DNA of 64,000 nucleotides from Sulfurovaceae bacterium (GTDB lineage Bacteria > Campylobacterota > Campylobacteria > Campylobacterales > Sulfurovaceae). Positions 59,187 through 64,000 of this stretch are shown piece by piece. Position numbers and translations under genes: made by a program. Where the stretch lies: NCBI GenBank assembly GCA_028715055.1, contig JAQTLE010000004.1, positions 96,997 to 160,996 on the forward strand, read 5' to 3'. Under the pieces are notes generated by a model, which saw nothing but the letters and a program-made list of their open reading frames with translations, ran no database searches and was not told the DNA's origin. The number at the start of each line of letters is the position of its first letter. Positions within the stretch are counted from its first letter, which is position 1.

Positions 59187-59885
59187 ATGCTTCTTTATCA
59201 ATCGCCTAGTGGATATTGCTATAATAGTGATTCTATATTTCTTGTTCATTTTATATCTTTTTTTGCTCCCAAAGGAAGGATGCTTGATGTGGGATGTGGA
59301 GTCGGCATTGTTGGTCTTGTATTGAGTAGTAAATTTGGCGTGACACCTTCCATTATAGATAAGCAATTATCAATGATAGAATATGCCGGCCATAACTACG
59401 GCATAAATCAAATAACCGTAGAGACGCATAATATGGATTTTTTGGATTTTAAGCCTTCTTTACCGTTTGATATCGTAGTATCTAATCCTCCATTCTATGC
59501 CGATGGAGTGATAAAAAGTGAAAATAATAGTTTGCATATAGCTAGATATGCCACACATTTACCTCTTGATGATTTTTTTGCAAAAGTACACAAGATACTA
59601 TCTCCGCAAGGCAGATTTTTTTTCTGTTATGATGCTAAGCAGATAGGTGATATTTTTAGTTCGCTAAAGAAATATCATTTGACACCTGAAGTTGTGAGAT
59701 TCGTACATTCAAAAAGCGAAAAAGAGTCTAAATTGGCTCTCTTTGCTTGTCGCCATAATTCAAAGGCATCTACAAAAGTGCTGCCTCCATTGATTATTTT
59801 TGAAAAAAATGATATATATACAAAAGAAGCTAAAGAAGCATTTGAATTTGCATCTACGCATAGTATAAAAGCGCAAAGGGGTTAA
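59187..59885 (+). CDS. TrmN6-like tRNA1(Val) adenine-N6 methyltransferase
   Basis: SAM-dependent methyltransferase of 232 residues from ATG 59187 with AAGAGA upstream (the in-frame TTG at 59148 has no ribosome site). N terminus YQSPSGYCYNSDSIFLVHF matches the YfiC/TrmN6 opening, followed by MLDVGCGVGIVGLVLS (SAM) and the NPPF catalytic motif in IVVSNPPFYADG, the signature of N6-adenine methylation. Divergent from bpt. The exact tRNA site is inferred from the family. Confidence 0.86.
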   Translation: MLLYQSPSGYCYNSDSIFLVHFISFFAPKGRMLDVGCGVGIVGLVLSSKFGVTPSIIDKQLSMIEYAGHNYGINQITVETHNMDFLDFKPSLPFDIVVSNPPFYADGVIKSENNSLHIARYATHLPLDDFFAKVHKILSPQGRFFFCYDAKQIGDIFSSLKKYHLTPEVVRFVHSKSEKESKLALFACRHNSKASTKVLPPLIIFEKNDIYTKEAKEAFEFASTHSIKAQRG

Positions 59886-59889
59886 GAGG

Positions 59890-60261
59890 ATGGCTGAATT
59901 TAAAGAAGGATATAATTATTGCTTTGATCCTTCAAAGTGTTCCACTTGCGGCGGGCATTGCTGCAGGGGGGAAAGCGGTTATATTTGGGTTAAGCCGGAA
60001 GAAATAAGATGCATTGCAGATCATTTAACGCTAAGTGTAGAAGATTTTGCTACAATATATATAAAAAAAGTAGGACATCGCTATTCATTGATAGAAAAAC
60101 AGCTTGGCGAGAATGATCACGCATGTATTTTTTTTGATGAAAAAAACGAACAATGTTCAATATATGATGCAAGGCCGGTGCAATGCTGTACATTCCCATT
60201 TTGGGAACAATTTAAAAATAATGAAGACGAGGTGAGACAAGAGTGTCCGGGAATCGTATAA
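59890..60261 (+). CDS. YkgJ-family cysteine-cluster protein
   Basis: 123 residues with the YkgJ pattern: CSTCGGHCCRGESGYIWV near residues 17-34, CSIYDARPVQCCTFPFW and a late Cys in RQECPGIV. The family is predicted to bind an iron-sulfur cluster or zinc; its role is unknown. The 3' end overlaps the start of the following TPR gene by 19 bp. Family firm. Confidence 0.9.
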   Translation: MAEFKEGYNYCFDPSKCSTCGGHCCRGESGYIWVKPEEIRCIADHLTLSVEDFATIYIKKVGHRYSLIEKQLGENDHACIFFDEKNEQCSIYDARPVQCCTFPFWEQFKNNEDEVRQECPGIV

Positions 60262-61193
60262 TAACTATCATACTTTCATTTTTGTTGGTTTTAGCACTTT
60301 CTTTTATAAGCTTAAAATTATGGGTATATACTCATCCTCAAGATTTTGGAAATATTAGCAACGCGCAGCCCATGTCTTTGGATATTACTACAGAAGATGA
60401 TCACATCATGCAAGGTTTGTGGTATGAAGAAGAAGGAGATTATGCAAATAGCTATAAAGTTTTTGATAAATTATATAATGCCAATCATTCCAAAGCATAT
60501 TTGCTAAAAAAAATTCATCTTTCTCTCATGATGAATAAAAATCTAGATATCGCAAATAAAGAGCTTGAAGACCTTTATGCAAAAAATCCAAATGATATAG
60601 AAGTATTGAGATTGCTTGTAACGCTTCATTTGATACAAAAGAATTTTTCTGCAGCCAAAAATGAAGCAGAACACCTTATTTCTATATCAAATGATCCGAT
60701 GGATGTAGAGATAGCTTCCAATGCTATGCTGTATGCTAATGATCCAAATAAAGCGCTCGCAATGCTCAAAAAGCTTTATGACGAGACAAAAAGTGAGGAT
60801 ATAGCTATGAGAATAGCAATTATACTCTCTGATATGTATCACGAATATTATCAAGCAATTGATATATTAGAAGAACATAGTTCGCAGTTTGAAAGCCAAA
60901 ATACTCTTTATGAAAAATTATTGGAGCTATATGCAAAAACCGATAATTCGGAAGGTGTTATTAAAACAGCGCACACTCTTTATAATACTACGCGAGATAC
61001 AAAATATTTAAATCGCATCGTTATGGTAGCTTGGAAATATTACAAAGGCGGTGAATGCCAAAAAGCACAAAATGCTATTCAAGATATTAATAACATAAAA
61101 GTTTTAAAAGACCCAGAGACTATAGGACAATGGCGAAAAATACGTGAGTGTACTCCTTTAATATCAAACACAACGATACAAGTACATAAGTAG
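60243..61193 (+). CDS. Membrane-anchored TPR-repeat protein
   Basis: 316 residues from GTG 60243. One N-terminal membrane helix (about 6-26, ITIILSFLLVLALSFISLKLW), then a periplasmic region of TPR-like helical repeats (GLWYEEEGDYANSYKVFDKLY, ANKELEDLYAKNPNDIEVLRL, YQAIDILEEHSSQFESQ). Two Cys near the end (GGECQKAQ, IRECTPL). Probably a protein-protein scaffold; no partner suggested beyond the cotranscribed YkgJ gene. Confidence 0.8.
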   Translation: MSGNRIITIILSFLLVLALSFISLKLWVYTHPQDFGNISNAQPMSLDITTEDDHIMQGLWYEEEGDYANSYKVFDKLYNANHSKAYLLKKIHLSLMMNKNLDIANKELEDLYAKNPNDIEVLRLLVTLHLIQKNFSAAKNEAEHLISISNDPMDVEIASNAMLYANDPNKALAMLKKLYDETKSEDIAMRIAIILSDMYHEYYQAIDILEEHSSQFESQNTLYEKLLELYAKTDNSEGVIKTAHTLYNTTRDTKYLNRIVMVAWKYYKGGECQKAQNAIQDINNIKVLKDPETIGQWRKIRECTPLISNTTIQVHK

Positions 61194-61201
61194 CTCTAAG
61201 C

Positions 61202-61207
61202 TATAAT
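61202..61207 (+). promoter_or_regulatory. -10 box of trpC
   Basis: TATAAT 28 bp before the trpC ATG in the 41-bp gap after the TPR gene. No trp attenuator or leader peptide visible. Confidence 0.5.
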
Positions 61208-61234
61208 GCTACAAATTTTTTAAGGGTTCCGTAG

Positions 61235-62029
61235 ATGCCAAAAATACTTCAAGAGATTATAAAAAAAACAAAAGAAGATCTAGAAAAAAGAAAAATTGAT
61301 TTCCCATTAGAGTGGCTCGGCCGTTCATTGGCATTCAATCCTTTTATGCCAAAAGATGTCAAAAGTGCCCTTCGTTCTACTCCTGAAAATCCGTATCGTA
61401 TCATTGCAGAAGTTAAAAAGGCAAGTCCAAGCAAGGGTGTTATTAGAGAGGATTTTGATCCTGTCCGCATAGCTCAAGCTTATGAAAAGGGCGGAGCAGA
61501 CGCGCTTTCTATACTCACCGAGCCTCATTATTTTCAAGGAGACAAAGAATATCTCAGTATGGTTCGCCGCTATGTAAACATACCATTATTGCGCAAAGAT
61601 TTTATAGTAGATAAATATCAGCTAGTCGAAGCTCTTGCATATGGCGCGGATTTTGTACTTCTGATCGCAGCAGCTTTGAGCAGAAAAGAACTCAAAGAAC
61701 TATACGAGTATGCTCTTCATTTAGGTCTTGATGTGCTCGTAGAGGTGCACGACAAGAGCGATCTGATCAAGGCTATGTTTGCCGGAGCAAATATCATAGG
61801 CATAAATCATCGCAATCTAGAAACTTTCGAGATGGATATGAGCTTGAGCGAAAAGCTTATACCGCTCATTCCAAACGGCAAGATCATAGTAGCTGAAAGC
61901 GGAATTGATAGCCACGAGACGGTCGTAGAACTCTCCAAGATAGGAGCGGACGCGTTTTTAGTAGGTGAACATTTTATGCGCCAAGATGACATTACCAAAG
62001 CTATTCATGATCTAAAATATGGCAGTTAA
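61235..62029 (+). CDS. trpC: Indole-3-glycerol-phosphate synthase
   Basis: Fourth reaction of tryptophan synthesis; 264 residues, monofunctional (no fused TrpF). [90 protein letters not shown]. It is isolated from other trp genes here, sitting between a TPR gene and a phosphoesterase. Confidence 0.97.
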   Translation: MPKILQEIIKKTKEDLEKRKIDFPLEWLGRSLAFNPFMPKDVKSALRSTPENPYRIIAEVKKASPSKGVIREDFDPVRIAQAYEKGGADALSILTEPHYFQGDKEYLSMVRRYVNIPLLRKDFIVDKYQLVEALAYGADFVLLIAAALSRKELKELYEYALHLGLDVLVEVHDKSDLIKAMFAGANIIGINHRNLETFEMDMSLSEKLIPLIPNGKIIVAESGIDSHETVVELSKIGADAFLVGEHFMRQDDITKAIHDLKYGS

Positions 62030-62038
62030 TTAATTCAG

Positions 62039-63160
62039 ATGATGTATGCATTTTTTTCTATTTTTTTAATAGTTATTGCATTTTTTCATCTTTACACCTA
62101 TAAAAGATTCGTACAAAAAGTAACTTTCTCCAAAAACATCAAAAGATTTTTTACTATATTTCTTGTTCTGAATTTTTTGGGTGTTATAGGTTATATGTTT
62201 TTTAGATATACGCACAACATTCCAAGTTGGCTATATTTTATATTTTCGCTTCCTCTAGGCATAATTTTTTTATTTTTTTGCTTGACCGTACTGTATGACA
62301 TAACAAATCAATCTTTTAATCTGATACCGATATCAAACAATAGAAGGCATTTCTTTAAGAAGACATTGGATTTTCTTACAGTGGGAGCAGGGCTGTCTCT
62401 AACTGCCGAATCAATGTATGAAGCCAGACAGATCGTCATAGAAAATGTCGATATCAAGATTAAGAATCTAAAAACTCCGTATAATATCGTTCAGATCAGC
62501 GACATTCATATGGGCGGATTGATAGGCTTTAATTTTATGAAAGAGCTTGTCGCGAAAGTAAATAAGCTCGATCCTGACCTTATAGTCATAACAGGCGATC
62601 TGGTAGATATCGATATAAAGTATGCCATAAAAGCATTGGATGAGCTTAAGAATTTGAGATCTGTGTATGGGACATATTTTATAGTCGGCAATCATGAGTA
62701 TTTTTATGATATAAAAGATATTTTAGATACGGTTAGATCGCTTGGCATCAAAACGCTCGAAAATAGTTCGGTATATATAGGCGACAAACCAGAGGGCTTT
62801 TATCTTCTTGGGGTGCATGATCTATTTGGCTATCGGACAGGAAATTATGAGCCAGATCTAGCCAAAGCAGTGAAGATGACAAGCGAAGATTCGCCTCGTA
62901 TCCTTCTAGCGCATCAGCCGTTATTTGTAGATGAAGCGCAGAATTTCGATATAGACCTTATGCTGAGCGGCCATACTCATGGCGGCCAGATATATCCGTT
63001 TAAATTATTTGTAGCCTTGCAACAACCGTATATATCCGGACTTCATCAGCATAATGACAGGCTTCAAATATATGTCAACAGAGGCACAGGGTATTGGGGG
63101 CCGCCTATGAGGCTAGGTGTGAGCAGTGAGATAACAAATATCAGACTTTTGCCGAGTTGA
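62039..63160 (+). CDS. Membrane metallophosphoesterase, YaeI/YkuE-like
   Basis: 373 residues. Three or four N-terminal helices (about 3-20, 37-58, 67-92 and possibly ~112-125) are followed by a calcineurin-like phosphoesterase domain (~145-373) with all metal motifs: VQISDIHMGG, VITGDLVD, VGNHEY, LLAHQP and LSGHTHGGQ. The YkuE/YaeI group acts on membrane lipids (lipid A precursor or phosphodiester headgroups) with the active site outside the membrane; the substrate here is unknown. Start is ATG 62039 or 62042; ribosome site weak. Confidence 0.88.
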   Translation: MMYAFFSIFLIVIAFFHLYTYKRFVQKVTFSKNIKRFFTIFLVLNFLGVIGYMFFRYTHNIPSWLYFIFSLPLGIIFLFFCLTVLYDITNQSFNLIPISNNRRHFFKKTLDFLTVGAGLSLTAESMYEARQIVIENVDIKIKNLKTPYNIVQISDIHMGGLIGFNFMKELVAKVNKLDPDLIVITGDLVDIDIKYAIKALDELKNLRSVYGTYFIVGNHEYFYDIKDILDTVRSLGIKTLENSSVYIGDKPEGFYLLGVHDLFGYRTGNYEPDLAKAVKMTSEDSPRILLAHQPLFVDEAQNFDIDLMLSGHTHGGQIYPFKLFVALQQPYISGLHQHNDRLQIYVNRGTGYWGPPMRLGVSSEITNIRLLPS

Positions 63161-63167
63161 GTTTATT

Positions 63168-63299
63168 TTACAACTCTCCTCTAAATGCTTGATCCAAGAT
63201 GGATGCTTTGAGGGCTTTAAGCTCATCATCTTGTCGTTCTGAACTAGTTTGTTCCCATTTCGTTTCGGAATCTCATCAGAATCTCTAAAAAGTGGAAAT
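63168..63299 (-). pseudogene. hsdS remnant (type I restriction specificity subunit, C-terminal end)
   Basis: On the minus strand, the frame ending with the stop at 63168-63170 reads DELKALKASILDQAFRGEL at its C terminus, the conserved end of type I restriction specificity subunits. About 34 codons are open before a TGA at 63273-63275. A second frame just upstream reads FRDSDEIPK, which joins naturally to WEQTSS if one frameshift near 63265 is allowed. Only the last ~45 codons remain; the rest has been lost at the junction with the recombinase gene. No hsdM or hsdR is seen. Confidence 0.7.
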
Positions 63300-63914
63300 T
63301 CAATGCCAGACCCCTATATCCTGATTTTTTACAAACTTAGTTACCGTTGCTCTATTTACTTTTAATTTTCTTGCCATTGCGCTATAAGACATACCATTAT
63401 CCAGCATGCGATTAATTTTTTCTTGGTGTATCGCCAATTTATGCTTCTCTGCCTTTGTTTTAGCACCTATTGGACGACCAAGAATTACCCCTTCAGCTTT
63501 TTTTCTAGCTAGTGCCTCTTTTGTTCTTTGTGATATTAGATTCCTCTCTATCTCTGCAGACAAACCAAATGCAAAAGCCAAAACTTTTGAGCTTATATCA
63601 TCGCCGAGACGATAGTTATCCTTGATAGTCCAAATATGCACCTCCTTTTTCATGCACTCATTGAGTATTGACATAATCATAAGCAAGCTTCTGCCAAGCC
63701 TTGAAAGTTCAGAACATATAAGTGTATCGCTTTTTTTCATTTTTCTAAGCAATCCGCCAAGCTTTCTGTCGTCTGCTTCTTTTGTGCCAGATATAGTCTC
63801 CTCTATCCACCTATCTATAATGATTTCTTTTCTTTTGCAAAACTCGTTGATTTCAAACCTTTGGTTTTCAACTGTTTGTTTATCGCTACTGACCCTTATG
63901 TATCCATAAATCAT
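63300..63914 (-). CDS. Serine recombinase (resolvase/invertase family)
   Basis: 204-residue site-specific recombinase of the small serine type. N-terminal catalytic domain: YGYIRVSSDKQTVENQ (nucleophile Ser 9 or 10), DTLICSELSRLGRSLLMI with the catalytic Arg residues, and AEIERNLISQRTKEAL on the long E helix. C-terminal HTH (~160-198) MLDNGMSYSAMARKLKVNRATV, as in Hin/resolvase. AAAGGGATG precedes the start. All catalytic motifs look intact. Its stop codon lies against the hsdS remnant, so it may switch or mobilise the variable region beyond this window. Confidence 0.92.
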   Translation of the reverse strand: MIYGYIRVSSDKQTVENQRFEINEFCKRKEIIIDRWIEETISGTKEADDRKLGGLLRKMKKSDTLICSELSRLGRSLLMIMSILNECMKKEVHIWTIKDNYRLGDDISSKVLAFAFGLSAEIERNLISQRTKEALARKKAEGVILGRPIGAKTKAEKHKLAIHQEKINRMLDNGMSYSAMARKLKVNRATVTKFVKNQDIGVWH

Positions 63915-63924
63915 TTCATCCCTT

Positions 63925-63948
63925 TTTTTGTAAAATATAATACAAAAA
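63925..63948 (-). promoter_or_regulatory. Inverted repeat upstream of the recombinase gene
   Basis: TTTTTGTA (63925-63932) and TACAAAAA (63941-63948) form a perfect inverted repeat with an 8-bp A+T spacer, 11 bp before the recombinase start. It overlaps the likely promoter (minus-strand TTATATTTTA). Small recombinases often bind such sites for crossover or autoregulation; that use is inferred. Bases 63949-64000 hold nothing else I can identify. Confidence 0.4.
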
Positions 63949-64000
63949 TTGACTAAATAAAAAGACCGATTTTACGTGGCAGGGATATAAAAAGATATAG

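Overview
The window is a dense stretch of a low-G+C chromosome from a member of the Campylobacterota (formerly Epsilonproteobacteria). The placement rests on gene order and gene style. The block rplU-rpmA-obg-proB-fmt-birA-parA-parB-atpF'FHAGDC-tolQRAB-pal-cpoB-slyD-(two genes)-fabD-mtnN, and the block rluD-trmB-ftsE-ftsX-envC-pyrH-rpoZ-spoT-tyrS-flavin oxidoreductase-amidase, match from memory the order known in Campylobacter jejuni. Further support comes from the paired b'/b ATP synthase subunits, the ProB without a PUA domain, the long TrmB and promoters that mostly show only a -10 box, often with an upstream TG. Cytochromes of the SHP/DHC type and a ferredoxin-thioredoxin-reductase-like protein suggest a free-living respiratory member rather than a host-restricted one; the genus cannot be fixed from this sequence.

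Layout. 1-1917: the 3' part of guaB and a divergent ZIP-type metal transporter. 2042-6443: a self-contained module with repeated TGTAAA motifs upstream, an SHP-like cytochrome c (DUF1924), a diheme cytochrome c (DHC), a cytochrome b561 fused to a second DHC domain, a Spy/CpxP-like periplasmic protein, and an OmpR-type response regulator with its sensor kinase. 6518-9195: metY, an Rrf2 regulator and cysK, a sulfur-amino-acid operon behind a good sigma70 promoter. 9313-13033: a small lipoprotein, metX, xseB, a nitrilase-fold protein without its catalytic cysteine, a ThiF-like protein and RidA. 13149-29965: ribosomal proteins, Obg, proline and initiator-tRNA genes, chromosome segregation, the complete F1 and peripheral stalk of ATP synthase, the Tol-Pal system and SlyD. 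30133-31128: a ferredoxin-thioredoxin-reductase/rhodanese fusion and a convergent small membrane protein. 31290-45266: a long co-oriented run covering fatty acid synthesis, MTA/SAH or futalosine nucleosidase, tRNA and rRNA modification, the FtsEX-EnvC cell-division module, pyrH, rpoZ, spoT, tyrS and an amidase.

45267-49268 is different: palindrome-rich intergenic DNA surrounds ppa, and an SRPBCC protein plus a catalase-peroxidase (katG) look richer in G+C and were probably acquired. 49269-63160 returns to housekeeping genes: a CinA-like protein, rpoD, leuD-leuB, purU-trmL with an unnoticed 48-residue membrane protein, glyS, an MnmC-like oxidase, a leucyl/arginyl transferase, a tRNA methyltransferase-like protein, a YkgJ protein, a TPR protein, trpC and a metallophosphoesterase. 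The last 0.8 kb holds a frameshifted tail of a type I restriction specificity subunit and a serine recombinase, probably the edge of a mobile or variable region that continues beyond the window.

No rRNA, tRNA, CRISPR array or complete insertion sequence was seen, and no gene-free stretch exceeds 300 bases. The most interesting items are the cytochrome/two-component module with its repeated upstream motif, the FTR-rhodanese fusion, the catalytically dead-looking nitrilase homologue, the 38-bp perfect palindrome near katG and the hsdS remnant beside the recombinase.
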